A stretch of DNA of 64,000 nucleotides, taken from contig NC_077223.1 of NCBI RefSeq assembly GCF_024763615.1, positions 86,552,627-86,616,626 of the forward strand, read 5' to 3'. The position numbers and the translations under genes were made by a program. Position 1 is the stretch's first letter. Every line of letters starts with the position of its first letter. The notes under the pieces were generated by a model. It was not told where the DNA came from, ran no database searches, and saw nothing but the letters and a program-made list of their open reading frames with translations. Source of the stretch: Phlebotomus papatasi (lineage: Eukaryota; Arthropoda; Insecta; Diptera; Psychodidae). Shown piece after piece: positions 1 to 10,401 of the stretch.

Positions 1-469
1 AAACCCTAAGTTAAAACTTCACAAGAAATCTTGTTTAACGGGTTACTAGGGTCAAGAAGACTATATTTTATAAGATTTTCATTTAAAAAAATCATACTTC
101 CGATGGATAAGATTTCTCTGAATACGTTCATCTAAAATCCAAAAACCAAAAATTTCCAGTTAGCTTGTAAAAGTCCTTGAACGAAGGATTTTATATTTCT
201 TTAATCACAACTTATTCTACAAAACGAAGCGTGGTCAAATACGTCAAAAATTATATTTTTTGTATAGAATTCCCACAAAAATTCAAATTTCATTTTTTTC
301 AAAAATCCTTTGTTCAAGGACTAGTTTAACTCATGAGCTAACAGGAAATATTTGATTTTTGGATTTCAGACAAATCAATTCCGAGAAATCTTGTCTACTG
401 AAAAGTGTGTTTTTTTTTCAAAAAACGTCTCCGAAAATCATGCCCCAAAGGCTCAATTTTTAAAAATTT
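1..469. other. Non-coding flank left of the LINE
   Basis: AT-rich sequence with no gene seen. Its only structure is the imperfect palindrome listed separately. The last bases before the LINE lead directly into the 13-bp target-site duplication. Confidence 0.5.
104..393. repeat. Imperfect palindrome (fold-back type)
   Basis: The left arm (about 104-205) and right arm (about 298-393) are inverted copies with scattered mismatches. For example, GTCCTTGAACGAAGGATTTT on the left is answered by AAAATCCTTTGTTCAAGGAC on the right, and GATAAGATTTCTC by GAGAAATCTTGTC. No ORF lies inside. A small non-autonomous DNA element is the likeliest explanation; no clear target duplication was found. Confidence 0.6.
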
Positions 470-482
470 TCAATAAAAATTC
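470..482. repeat. Target-site duplication, 5' copy
   Basis: TCAATAAAAATTC, identical to 6292-6304. The two copies bracket the LINE exactly. Confidence 0.85.
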
Positions 483-514
483 AGTACTGTGTCAGATCTC
501 GTAGAAGCTAGACG
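481..514 (+). promoter_or_regulatory. Internal LINE promoter: Inr plus DPE
   Basis: TCAGTA at 481-486 matches the insect initiator. If A483 is +1, AGACG falls at +28 to +32 (510-514), the exact position and consensus of a downstream promoter element. Insect jockey- and I-type LINEs use this TATA-less arrangement because every element they need lies inside the transcript. Position +1 coincides with the first base after the target-site duplication, so two independent signals place the 5' end at the same base. Confidence 0.8.
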
Positions 515-652
515 GATTTACACAGAGCGCTTTTTGGTGAATCTTTTTGAGAGGAATTTTTTTCAATAGAGTATTTTAAATACTTTCTCTTGTTCTTTCC
601 TCTTTTTGTTTGAAAGTTAAGTTAAAAAGTTCACTTTAAGAAGTTAATCACA

Positions 653-2164
653 ATGAGTGCTACATCAGGGGGCCCTGTGGGCCCCCCTGATGAATTTAAT
701 CTCTACAACGTGACCCACAGAGGTGAAATGCCCACTCTGGAACAGACGCAGAACAAGAATTATAAAGCTCTTAAAGTTGCATTTTTCACCCATCCATCCG
801 ATAACGAGAAATATTTCGTTATTGGTGGTGAAGAAATAAGAAAATTGAACATATTTGAAGTGCACAGTGGATTGAAGCTGATATCTTCTGAAAAATTCAA
901 GACCATCACGAGGCTCAACAGTGGCGATTTGCTGCTTCAAACTTCATCTACCCGGCAAATTGAGTCCCTAAAAAAACTGACCAGTTTTGGCGCCAATAAA
1001 AAGCCCGTTACAATTTCTGAGAACGGTGCTCTAAATCAATCTCAAGCCATTATCCGTTGCCGAGAGATAATGCAACTTGATATGGAAACAATTCGTCAGG
1101 GATTAAGTGACCAAAATGTGGTTCATGTGCAAAGACTGAAACGACGAGAAAATAACACTTGGATAGATACTGCCACACATATCCTCACTTTTGATTCTCC
1201 AATTTGCCCTGCTGAAATAAATGTAGGATACCTCGTCATCAAAACGGAATTGTATATTCCATCACCTTTCCGATGTGTTATCTGTCAGCGGCTGGGTCAC
1301 ACAAAAAAAAGGTGTGATTCTAAAAAGAACGTGCACACCTGTGGATATTGTGCGAAACCCTTCCACGGTAATGAGGAACCCTGTCCTGGACCAGCCAAGT
1401 GCATCAATTGCTTGGGAGAACATCCAAGTTCCAGCAGACTTTGTCCGAAATACATCGAAGAAAAGGAAATCAACGCCATCCGCGTTACTATGAGGATCCC
1501 GTATAAACTCGCCAGAGAGGAGCTAAAGAATCGAAAGTTCATCAAACCTGCAGCACATCTGAAACCCACCTCCCCAATTAATCAGTCAGGAAAATCATAT
1601 TCTAATATTCTTAAAACTCAAAATTCTAACGTAAATTCTCAATCTCCAATTGTCCAGCAAAAAATTGCTAAGCGTATCTCAACACCGAAAAATAAGGTAT
1701 TTAAACCTAAAGTCACACGAAAAGAATTCAAAAGGCAAGTTTCGGAGGAAAAAATGAATGCCTCCCTCGCAGAGAAAGCCATTACAATCTCTCAAACAGA
1801 AAATATCCCTTCACCTGTGCAACAAAACAATTCAGAACAATTACACCACTCATCCACAAATCTACTAAGCAATTCACAATTAAATTATTCATTAACAAAC
1901 CAAAAAATCTCCTCTGATGATTACAATCAGTTCAAAGGATTCGATTCCTATCACTCCTCCCCATCCCAATCCAACCTATCCGTCCCTCTTCCCTCCCCCT
2001 CCCCCTCCCCCTCCACCCTCCATCCTGACCCTAAGCCACCTGATATTATGGAACTTATCAGTTCAGAAGAAGAAATATCACTAACTCCAGATATTCAAAT
2101 GTCTGATCCTGAAGATAATGATGAAAATGATCAATTTTCTTCTGCCTCAGGAGGTAACTCCTGA
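653..2164 (+). CDS. LINE ORF1, gag-like zinc-knuckle protein
   Basis: A 503-residue protein encoded by the LINE and expected to coat its RNA and bring it to the target. Three CCHC knuckles are visible: C208-C211-H216-C221, C230-C233-H238-C244 and C250-C253-H257-C264. The N-terminal 200 residues resemble the RRM-like/gag region of insect I- and jockey-type ORF1 proteins, judged from overall layout. The C-terminal half (about 300-503) is Lys/Ser/Asn/Pro-rich with a run of Pro-Ser repeats near residue 450, and is probably disordered. The start ATG (653) follows a 170-nt leader from the predicted TSS. The stop is 182 nt before the first ORF2 Met, so ORF2 probably needs reinitiation or another unconventional mechanism. 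Confidence 0.9.
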   Translation: MSATSGGPVGPPDEFNLYNVTHRGEMPTLEQTQNKNYKALKVAFFTHPSDNEKYFVIGGEEIRKLNIFEVHSGLKLISSEKFKTITRLNSGDLLLQTSSTRQIESLKKLTSFGANKKPVTISENGALNQSQAIIRCREIMQLDMETIRQGLSDQNVVHVQRLKRRENNTWIDTATHILTFDSPICPAEINVGYLVIKTELYIPSPFRCVICQRLGHTKKRCDSKKNVHTCGYCAKPFHGNEEPCPGPAKCINCLGEHPSSSRLCPKYIEEKEINAIRVTMRIPYKLAREELKNRKFIKPAAHLKPTSPINQSGKSYSNILKTQNSNVNSQSPIVQQKIAKRISTPKNKVFKPKVTRKEFKRQVSEEKMNASLAEKAITISQTENIPSPVQQNNSEQLHHSSTNLLSNSQLNYSLTNQKISSDDYNQFKGFDSYHSSPSQSNLSVPLPSPSPSPSTLHPDPKPPDIMELISSEEEISLTPDIQMSDPEDNDENDQFSSASGGNS

Positions 2165-2346
2165 GCTGACTGATCGCCGGGATGATTTAGGGCTATGTCT
2201 GTCCCTGGTTCTTTGTGGGGGTGGAGGGTGTGCATTGGGATATGCATGCATGCGTTCTAGTATGTATGCGTTCCTTCTGGTCTTGCTTTGCCCCTGCTTG
2301 ATGGATCCTTGGGTGGGCGTAGCCCCTGAACATCTTTGGCGAAATT

Positions 2347-5300
2347 TTGTTTTTATTAATCATTATGATGATGTCTCAAATGCACGCAGTACAAAATATT
2401 CCTATTTCCCATTACATCTCTGATTCTTCCAATAATACTTCTCAGTCTCAACAAGTCTCTAATCCACCAATTTCATTTATGCAATGGAACTGTCATGGCT
2501 TTTGGCCTAGAAAATCCGAAATAGAATTAATTGCCTGTGATAAAAACCCAATTGCCATTTGTTTACAAGAAACCCACTTAAAAGTAAACCCTCAAGACTC
2601 AAGCAAACCTAGCATAAAAGGGTATAATGCGGTTCATGAAAATATTTCTGACAATCCCAGAATGAGTGGAGGAGTATCTATTCTCGTCCAAAATGGATGG
2701 GAATTTGATTTAATTCCACTTAATACTGAATTGGAAGCTATTGCCATTAAACTTCGCTGGCACTTTCCTATAACTATAGTTTCTATTTATCTTAAACCAT
2801 CGATCTTTATCCCACAGCGACAATTCTTAGACCTTATTAACCAAATTCCACAGCCTTTTATTCTAATGGGCGATTTTAATGCTAGTAATGCTATTTGGGG
2901 TAGCTCAAGGAATGATAATAGGGGTCATATGATTGAGGAGGTTTTAATGTCTGAAAATTTACTTTTTCTTAATGATGGAAATCATACTAATCTCTCGGTG
3001 GCACACGGTACCTTTAATACAGTCGATCTTACGTTCACTGACATTTCGTTGGGAGCTAGATTCCTATGGGAGGTGGATAATGATCTACATGGAAGTGACC
3101 ACTACCCAATTTATATTACTGATCTAAATTCTCCCTCTACATTTTATCCCAAACCTAAAAAATGGATTGAATCTGAAGCCAATTGGAGTAAATTTTATGA
3201 AGAAGCAAATCTAAAAGTTATTCATTCTGAATCTTCCGTCGAAGAAGATTACAAGAATTTTTACAATGACATTATTTTAGCAGCGGAACAATCTATTCCA
3301 ACTTCAACTCCAAAACTGAGCAATAAAAGGAGAGTTCCGTGGTGGGACCCTGAAATTGGATATCTTATACGCGAAAGAAAAAAAGCTCTTCGTAAATTTA
3401 AGAGACATCCGTCAGACGAAAATATGATGGCATATATGTCCCTTCTTTCCACAGTGAAAGAACGTATCCGCAAAGCTAAGAAAGATTCATGGGAACAGTT
3501 TTCCAATAGTATAAATCTCCATACTCCTCCCAAAGTAATGTGGGACAAAATAAAAGCGATTCGTGGTTTTTCTTCATATGCGATACGTCGGATTGATTGT
3601 CCTTGGGGAAGCTCTAGCGATCCCACTGAGATACCAAATATCCTCATTAAGAAATTTACTCATGCTTCTTCAAATGCCGCATTGAGTCCACCTGAAATTC
3701 TTGCTAAGAGTAGAATAGACAATTCCGTTCCGTCTATTGCTGACGCTACTTTAAGATGTCCTGAACTTAACTATGATTTTACAGCTGACGAACTTTCTCT
3801 AGTATTACATAAAAGTTCCGGAAAATCACATGGGCCAAATAGAATAACATATGGGATGTTGAAACATCTCTCCTTCTCTAATAGGTCTACCTTACTAAAT
3901 TTATACAACAAAATGTGGACTCAATCTTACTACCCTACCTCATGGCATTCTGCTCATATTATCCCTATACCAAAGCCTTGCAGTAGTCCATTAGACTATC
4001 GTCCTATCACCCTTAGTGATTGCGACTTGAAAGTTTTTGAAAGAATGGTCAATTTTAGGTTGATTTGGTTCCTTGAACATAATCACTTGCTTAATGAAAA
4101 TCAAGTCGGTTTTCGCTCTGGACGATCTACTTGTAACTCATTAGCTAAACTAACTGGAGACATTTTCCACTCATTCGAAAGAAAGTCTCATACTACTGCA
4201 ATATTTTTTGATCTCGAGAAGGCTTACGATCGTGTTTGGAAGGGTACAGTTGTTAAGCAAATCAAAGAATGGGGAATTGACGGAAATTTACTGTCTTTCA
4301 TAGAGTTTTACTTAGATCCTCGAAACGTTCGAGTTAAAATCAATGACCTCTTTTCTAATGAAGTAACTCTGGACAATGGGGTACCTCAGGGCGGGGTGCT
4401 TTCAGTAACTTTATTCCTCATAGCTATTAACAGTATTTTTCGCCTGTTTCCACGAAATGATGAAACTAAAATCCTTTTATACGCAGATGACATAGTTATT
4501 TATAATTCTACTAAAAATAATGACTTGCGACATCACCAAATTCAAACCTCTTTAGATAAAATAACCGCTTGGTCTAGTGAAAATGGTTTTAGGTTTTCAC
4601 CGACTAAAACCAAAGTCCTTCACTTCTGCCGTAAACATGTCTGTGATCAATTTTCTTATTATCTCAACAACAGTATTCTAGAATACACACAAAAGTATAA
4701 ATTTCTGGGTTTATGGCTGGATCCCAAACTGTCATTTGGTTTACACTTTCAAGAGCTCAAAACCTCTTGTAATTTAAGATTAAATGTGATTAAATGTCTT
4801 TCTGGAACCACATGGGGTGCTCACAGAGATGCATTGATTCGCGTTCACGAAGCTACCATAGTCTCGAAAATTTTTTACGGTTGTGAAATTTATTATCCTG
4901 CCTCTTCTAAAACCAGATTAAACAGCTTAAATCCTGTATATAACGCAGGCTATAGACTAAGTACTGGGGCGTTCCGGACATCACCTGTGAACAGTTTATT
5001 GGCTGAGGCTGGTGTATCTCCCCTCCCTCAAAGATTTAAATCACAAATTAGTAGATCAGCTATCCGACTTTTATCAAGACCTGATACTCCAGGTCATTTT
5101 GATCTAATGTCTTCTTCATCGCGTAAAGATATAAAAAGCTTCTTTTCAATAGGAGGACAAGCAATCAGAGAAATTCTAAATGGTCTTACAGTGGAACAAG
5201 ATTTCCTAGAATATTTAGCTCCCTGGCTTCTCAATATAAATTTTCTTAATACCTCCATTACTAAATGCCCATTTAAAAGTATGACAAGTACTGATCTTAA

Positions 5301-6150
5301 TCATCAAGTTGATTTATGTATAAATAGAATTAATCCAAATAGCTTCGTAATTTTCTGTGATGGTTCACTACAAGGAGATAATGCAGGATATGCCATAACA
5401 TCATTACACGGATCAATTCTGAATGAAAGATGTTCTGTTCCAACATCTTCTTTTGAATTAGAAGCGAAAGCAATCCTAAGTTCCCTCCTATATATAAAAA
5501 ATGGCGAAGATTTTCATGAAAGTTGGGTCATAGCGACCGATGGGTTAAGTGTGGTTCAAGCAATTCAAAATTTAGGTAATAGAAATCCTGTGATCAAACA
5601 AATTCGTTCCCTTCTAATTGAACTTGGAATTGTTACCATTTTATGGGTTCCTGGTCATAGGTCTATCGAAGGCAATGAAAAGGCAGACTCAGAAGCCAAG
5701 ACTGCATCCCTGTCCTATAATCTTCCCTCTCCTACAATTTCAATACGAAGTGCACTTAAACTAAATAAAATTTTTTATGTGAAATTAGAAAATGAATGGT
5801 TCCATAATGAGGTGGCTGGCTTTATCAAAGAAATTTCAAGTACACCAAAAAAACCTATTTTGGATCCATCTCTATCCCGCCGAGAATGCACTCTTATTAG
5901 CCGCCTTAGAATCGGTCATACACGACTGACTCAATCCTATAAAATGACCCGTGAACCTCAACCCATTTGTCCCAATTGCTCTAATCTTCTCACAATTCCA
6001 CATATCCTTTTATACTGCGAGCATTTAAACTCTTTAAGACTAAAGCATTTTGGAAGTAAAAGTCCAAAAGATCTCCTTAATTTTTCGATGGTGGATACAC
6101 TTAAAGTAGCTAATTTTTTTAATGAATTAAATTACATTAATGAATTATAA
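2347..6150 (+). CDS. LINE ORF2: APE endonuclease, reverse transcriptase, RNase H
   Basis: A polyprotein of up to 1267 residues. The true start could be Met1 or one of Met7-Met12. The APE-type endonuclease shows QWNCHG near residue 46, LQETH (E75), GDFN (D176) and SDHYPI (H252). The RT domain centres on YADD (residues 712-715), with FFDLEKAYDRVW and GVPQGGVLS upstream. RNase H follows, with the usual acidic set: D1005 (CDGS), E1037 (FELEAKA), D1065 (ATDG), and H1104 with D1114 (PGHRS...NEKAD). A CX2C...HX4C finger closes the protein, as in I, R1 and jockey LINEs. All catalytic residues are present and the frame is open throughout, so the copy may be active. It makes the nick and primes cDNA on the target. 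Confidence 0.93.
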   Translation: MFLLIIMMMSQMHAVQNIPISHYISDSSNNTSQSQQVSNPPISFMQWNCHGFWPRKSEIELIACDKNPIAICLQETHLKVNPQDSSKPSIKGYNAVHENISDNPRMSGGVSILVQNGWEFDLIPLNTELEAIAIKLRWHFPITIVSIYLKPSIFIPQRQFLDLINQIPQPFILMGDFNASNAIWGSSRNDNRGHMIEEVLMSENLLFLNDGNHTNLSVAHGTFNTVDLTFTDISLGARFLWEVDNDLHGSDHYPIYITDLNSPSTFYPKPKKWIESEANWSKFYEEANLKVIHSESSVEEDYKNFYNDIILAAEQSIPTSTPKLSNKRRVPWWDPEIGYLIRERKKALRKFKRHPSDENMMAYMSLLSTVKERIRKAKKDSWEQFSNSINLHTPPKVMWDKIKAIRGFSSYAIRRIDCPWGSSSDPTEIPNILIKKFTHASSNAALSPPEILAKSRIDNSVPSIADATLRCPELNYDFTADELSLVLHKSSGKSHGPNRITYGMLKHLSFSNRSTLLNLYNKMWTQSYYPTSWHSAHIIPIPKPCSSPLDYRPITLSDCDLKVFERMVNFRLIWFLEHNHLLNENQVGFRSGRSTCNSLAKLTGDIFHSFERKSHTTAIFFDLEKAYDRVWKGTVVKQIKEWGIDGNLLSFIEFYLDPRNVRVKINDLFSNEVTLDNGVPQGGVLSVTLFLIAINSIFRLFPRNDETKILLYADDIVIYNSTKNNDLRHHQIQTSLDKITAWSSENGFRFSPTKTKVLHFCRKHVCDQFSYYLNNSILEYTQKYKFLGLWLDPKLSFGLHFQELKTSCNLRLNVIKCLSGTTWGAHRDALIRVHEATIVSKIFYGCEIYYPASSKTRLNSLNPVYNAGYRLSTGAFRTSPVNSLLAEAGVSPLPQRFKSQISRSAIRLLSRPDTPGHFDLMSSSSRKDIKSFFSIGGQAIREILNGLTVEQDFLEYLAPWLLNINFLNTSITKCPFKSMTSTDLNHQVDLCINRINPNSFVIFCDGSLQGDNAGYAITSLHGSILNERCSVPTSSFELEAKAILSSLLYIKNGEDFHESWVIATDGLSVVQAIQNLGNRNPVIKQIRSLLIELGIVTILWVPGHRSIEGNEKADSEAKTASLSYNLPSPTISIRSALKLNKIFYVKLENEWFHNEVAGFIKEISSTPKKPILDPSLSRRECTLISRLRIGHTRLTQSYKMTREPQPICPNCSNLLTIPHILLYCEHLNSLRLKHFGSKSPKDLLNFSMVDTLKVANFFNELNYINEL

Positions 6151-6291
6151 ATTGTAAATATTTATTGTTACTATATTTCATAATTATTGTTTCTTTTTTT
6201 TTCTAAATTGTTCAAATTAAATTGTACGGCACGATATGAAAAAAAGTGCCTAATATGTATTTTGGGGAGGGCTGGGTTACTGAATAAATAA

Positions 6292-6304
6292 TCAATAAAA
6301 ATTC
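6292..6304. repeat. Target-site duplication, 3' copy
   Basis: TCAATAAAAATTC, identical to 470-482. It follows the element's terminal AATAAATAA. Confidence 0.85.
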
Positions 6305-7102
6305 CAGAAAATATACTTTAAATGCTGTACTTTTATATGCCTAACAGTTTGAATTATATACATTTTTTATTATGTCGAAAAAATAGAGAAAAACATGCTT
6401 TTTTTTGTCTATTTATACCACGTAACCCTTTAATATGAAATTATTGAAGTTAAAGTCTGAAGAATCTTTAAGACCCGGTATTTTCGAGTTTAATTTATCA
6501 AATTTCTTAGAGAAAATTGAAGTTATAAAGCTTTTGAATCACAAAAAAATTATTTAAAAAAAACATAATTTTTGTAATAACAATGTGTCTAAAGAATTCT
6601 TTCTATGGAGGGTCACCAAGACAGAAGCTTGATTAAGTACAAAAAATTAAGTAATTTTTCTGACAATACCAATGAATAATATTTTTCGCTTTAGGTCAGA
6701 ATCACATTGACAATAAAATGCTCACCGTAGCCTCACCGTATTTCGTTAATTTACGCATTTTCATTGCAATTCTTACGCAAATATTCCATTGCCGTATTTC
6801 CTTATCTCATACTCGGTGGCACGAGGTGAATATAATATAAGAAAATTGAAGAATAAAATGATTTCGTTGTGATTATCGATTAACTATATTTTAGAATTGA
6901 TTTTGCTTCTATATTTAGGTGCAATATTCGGAAGAGTTGTTTTAACTTTTTTTTCCTAAAATTTACATGACAAAAGAGTGTAAATAACACTTTTTAAGAC
7001 TGAAAATAACTCGTTTTAAGAGTTAAAATAAATCGTTTCAAGAGTTAAAAAAAATCTTTTTTAGAGTTAAAATAAGGGACAGATAATCCTAACCGGCTTA
7101 TG
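6305..7102. other. AT-rich non-coding stretch
   Basis: No ORF, exon or clear repeat boundary was recognised. A short TTTTAAGAGTTAAAATAA-like phrase recurs near 7000-7075. Confidence 0.4.
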
Positions 7103-7104
7103 TA

Positions 7105-8904
7105 GGTGAGATTCTTAACGTGAGCTAACTCGGAGTGCATGCAAATTCGATTTGGAGCTGACTTTGGGAGACGCCATTCAGTTATCTTGAATCAAATTCG
7201 TGAAATTATACAAGTTTTGTATTTGAACCAAAATGTCAAGGATTTGGATGAACTGACAGAAAAGTGTTATATGGGTGAAATGTAGACCAGAATGTTCTCT
7301 ATAATTTTCCCATAGAACATGATCTCATCGATTACTCAGAAGCCAAGATAAGCGAGGTTTTTTGTTTATTAACTCGTTTTTTCATCCAGAGTTCCCCAAG
7401 TGTTCATTTGTTGAACTTCAACTAAATCAAAGAATTGTTGTATTTTGCGGGACTTTCCATTTAAACCCCTATTTTAAGTGTCTTGGTGGAGTAGAGGCAG
7501 TCAAATTGGCATCTGAGTGATTTCAAAGCGTTATTATTGGAAAAATCAATTTTTTCACACTTAAACGGCAAAATCGGAGTGATAGCGTAGTCTGAGCGGA
7601 AAATGATGTATGGACGAAATGTAGAGACAAATGTGCTCTACAATTATGTTGAAGTAATCATCAAAATCGGTTCAGCGACAGTCGAGATAATTGAGGTTAT
7701 GTGATATTGAAATTGGTTTTTCGACTGTGGCGCCCCTGGTGTTGGTCCCACGAAGTTCAAATATTCTAGAAAGTTGTAGCATTTGGTGAGATCTTTCGTT
7801 TAAGCCCTCATTCATCAAAATCGGTCACATAGAACCGGAGATATGATTTTTTGAATTTCGTGAACTTTGACCCCTCATATCTCCGGTTCCATTGAAACCA
7901 CAGCGCACATACGCACCATTTTGGAAACGTCCTAGACTGGACTACAACATACTAAAATTTCATTAACTTGCACAATGCCGTTTTTGAGAAAAGTGACTTT
8001 GAATTTCGATGAATTTTGACGCTATCACAGCGCCACCTGTGGTGACTTTTTGAACTTCCATCTGAAAGTGCTCATCGAGACGAAACCAAAAAGGTAAAAT
8101 TTAGGTCGCTATGTTAATTACAACCGGAGATAGAGGCCGGTCAATGTTCGAACTTTGACCCCATATAGCTCGGGTCAGGGGTTATGGATCGACTTAAGGT
8201 TTTTTTTGTTTGATAGGTATAATCAACGGCTACAACATACTAAATTTTCAGCCCGATGCACAATGGAATTTTTGAGTTATTTAACTTTTAAGATTTAAAA
8301 ATTTTCTTTTTAAAAAAAGCGCCCCTAGCGGTGGTTTTATGAACTTACGATGTTAGAAGGAGAAGTGGCATTTCACGAGAGCTTTCCAAAAAGCCCTCAC
8401 TTTTTACATTCTGACAATTAGAACCGGAGTTATGGCCATTTTAAGAAATTTTTTTTGGACCCTTATAGCTTGGGTCAGGGGGGTCGGGGGACCTTAAGTT
8501 TGGTATTGATGGAAAGCTCTAAGGCCCAGCTATAACATACTAAAATTTGAGTCCGCTGAATGCCATAGGGGCGGAGCTATTGAGAAAACAAAAAAAGGGG
8601 GTCTTCAAAATGGCGGAAGGAGGGGTGGGGGGTGGGGGGTCTATGCACCAAGTTGCAATTTTCACCCGATATATAACCTTTGCCGAAAACCGCAAGTCGA
8701 TATCTTTTTTAGTTTAGGAGCTATTAAGCTCCAAAGAGCGGCCGGCCGGCCAGCCGGCCGGCCGGCCGGCCGGGAACGTAACTTAGCCACATATATATTC
8801 GGAATCAGGAAGTGGCGAAACACATTTTGGCCAAATTTGAGGTCGATCGGACGACATGAAATTTTGTTAGGATTATAGTAGGTGAGATTGTTAAGAATCT
8901 CACC
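7105..8904. mobile_element. 1.8-kb non-autonomous DNA element, TA target site
   Basis: The termini GGTGAGATTCTTAAC (7105-7119) and GTTAAGAATCTCACC (8890-8904) are perfect 15-bp inverted repeats flanked by TA on both sides (7103-7104, 8905-8906). There is no coding capacity. The interior holds several paraphrased blocks (for example GAACCGGAGATATG and its inverse CATATCTCCGGTTC at about 7827-7887), a GGCC tract, and a second hairpin at the right end (8881-8904). The mobilising family is probably Tc1/mariner-like, by target site only. Confidence 0.7.
8739..8774. repeat. GGCC dinucleotide-pair tract
   Basis: A 36-bp, almost perfectly self-complementary run of GGCC with one CAG interruption, inside the 7105-8904 element. 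It stands out sharply in DNA this AT-rich. Confidence 0.85.
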
Positions 8905-9109
8905 TAACTCTTTCAAATCCCAAAATGAATATGTTTTGCAATTTTATGTTTTTTATTTTAATTTTATCATTTTCTTTATTAATATTTTCTTGATCTCAAG
9001 TTCCCTATGTTCCGAGCGAAATATCTCGTGTGATGCACGCAAATGTCTTCATGAAACACTGTTAGGCATATTTCTAATTGATGTTCCTTTTCTCACAGGA
9101 AAATCTTCT

Positions 9110-9162
9110 TGACTGAAGTATATTCTTAAAATGAAAACACTTAAGCATATACTTCAGTCGAG
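9110..9162. repeat. Palindrome with arms ACTGAAGTATA
   Basis: GACTGAAGTATA...CTTAA is answered by TTAAG...TATACTTCAGTC. A related single arm recurs near 12557-12575 (CGACTGAAGTATAAGTCTTAA), suggesting a small dispersed family. Confidence 0.5.
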
Positions 9163-9247
9163 ATGAAATTTTACATTGAAAAAGAGTAATAATTACATCG
9201 ATATCCGACAAATTAATTCAAATCGCACGAAGAGTTGTTTCAACTCT

Positions 9248-9382
9248 GGCGTCTACACACTAGTAGAAATTTCTTTAAAAAATGCCTTTTTAAAGAAAAT
9301 TTCCCCTATCCCTGCAGGCAGAAACGTTAGAATTCTGTAAAAATGGCAATTTTTGACGAAAATTTCTACTAGTGTAACGCCA
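9248..9382. mobile_element. MITE, GGCGTCTACACACTAG family, copy 1
   Basis: A 135-bp near-palindrome starting GGCGTCTACACACTAGTAG and ending CTACTAGTGTAACGCCA. Relatives are at 19490-19627, 26096-26195 and 62785-62892. No coding content. Confidence 0.65.
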
Positions 9383-9522
9383 TTATTTACTAAATTTTAC
9401 AACGAAAAAGAGTAACAATTACATCGATATTCGCAGAGTTAATTCAACTCTACCATAGAGTTGTTTTAACTTTTTACTTAGTGAATGCACCAGATTTTGC
9501 ACAGTTTTCAGACAAGTTAATA

Positions 9523-9779
9523 CACTGAGTGAGATAAATCCGAAAAAGTTAAAATAACATTTCGGAAATGTTATTTTACCCAGCATTATTGATCCGAAAT
9601 CGGTGTAAATATTACCTTATTTAGGTGTATTAGGGGTTAAAATTACCTTTTTTCATGTTAATTTTACCCTCAAAAAGGTGTAAAAATAAGATTAAAAAAT
9701 GTTAATATATTTTTACACCTAAAGAGTGTTAAAATTACGAAGAAAAAAAGTTAATCGTGCCCTCTTTTTTCTCTCAGTG
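9523..9779 (+). mobile_element. MITE, CACTGAG family, copy 1
   Basis: A 257-bp element, CACTGAGTGAGA...TCTCTCAGTG, flanked by TA at 9521-9522 and 9780-9781. The interior carries GTTAAAATAACATTTC and an internal hairpin (AAGGTGTAAAA against TTTTTACACC). It lies in the same orientation as 52740-52995 and inverted relative to 30357-30588 and 57729-57972. Confidence 0.8.
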
Positions 9780-9781
9780 TA

Positions 9782-10401
9782 CTCTGAAAAAAATGTGTTT
9801 TGTTAAACGAAAAAATGGATTTTGTTGAAATGTTGTCAAAAGGATGTTGTTTATCAATTTGACAAAACTTTTTCTTGCATTTTATATGGAAAACCACCTT
9901 TTGGACAGACTTTTAACAAGATACAGTTGGCCGCCGATTTGACAAAACTTTTCCATATTCTGTATGGAAGAACATTCTTTTTGCAAACTTGTCTTATTAA
10001 TTTGACAAAACATTTTTTTTTCAGAGCAGGAATAGGCAAAAGGATATTTCCCTAAAATTAATTCAACAAGATTCCCGTCCATCTGTAATTTCACCCAAAA
10101 AGTCATTCAAAGTTTGAAGAGCAGTATTCTAAAAGCTACACAGAACCAATTCAATCTTAATGACTTGGACGTTGTTTATAAACTAAATAAATTATTATGC
10201 AATGCGGTTCCCGGGGAAAAAAGTTGTGGTTCATCACAATTCTGTATCATCTCTGAAGGTCATTGTTGCTTTTTTTTCTCCTAATACTAAACTTTGCAAA
10301 TAAATATTTAAAGTAAAAAAATAGAATGAGAAATCTAAAGAGAGAGAGAAAAAACCTAGTAAGTGTAAAAAAAAATAGAAAAACAGTAAATAAATCCTTA
10401 C
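9782..10401. other. Intron sequence left of domino-like exon 2
   Basis: Non-coding. Short phrases with TTGACAAAAC and its inverse recur at 9835-10015. The donor of the 10402-10567 exon (GTAAGG on the minus strand, 10401-10396) opens it. No further exon was seen to the left. Confidence 0.5.

Larger units (their letters stand above)
483..6291 (+). mobile_element. Full-length I-like non-LTR retrotransposon (LINE)
   Basis: A 5.8-kb element bounded by perfect 13-bp target-site duplications (470-482 and 6292-6304). Order: 170-nt 5' leader with an internal promoter, ORF1 (zinc-knuckle nucleic-acid-binding protein), a 182-nt gap, ORF2 (endonuclease, reverse transcriptase, RNase H), and a 141-nt 3' UTR ending TGAATAAATAA. 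An RNase H domain after the RT and three CCHC knuckles in ORF1 are typical of the I group of insect LINEs. There are no frameshifts or in-frame stops, so the copy looks young and possibly mobilisation-competent. It lies antisense to the domino-like gene, possibly within one of its introns. The exact clade is not settled. Confidence 0.92.

Noticed and set aside
1..12. AAACCCTAAG resembling a telomere repeat
   Set aside because: A single unit only; the neighbourhood is ordinary AT-rich DNA.
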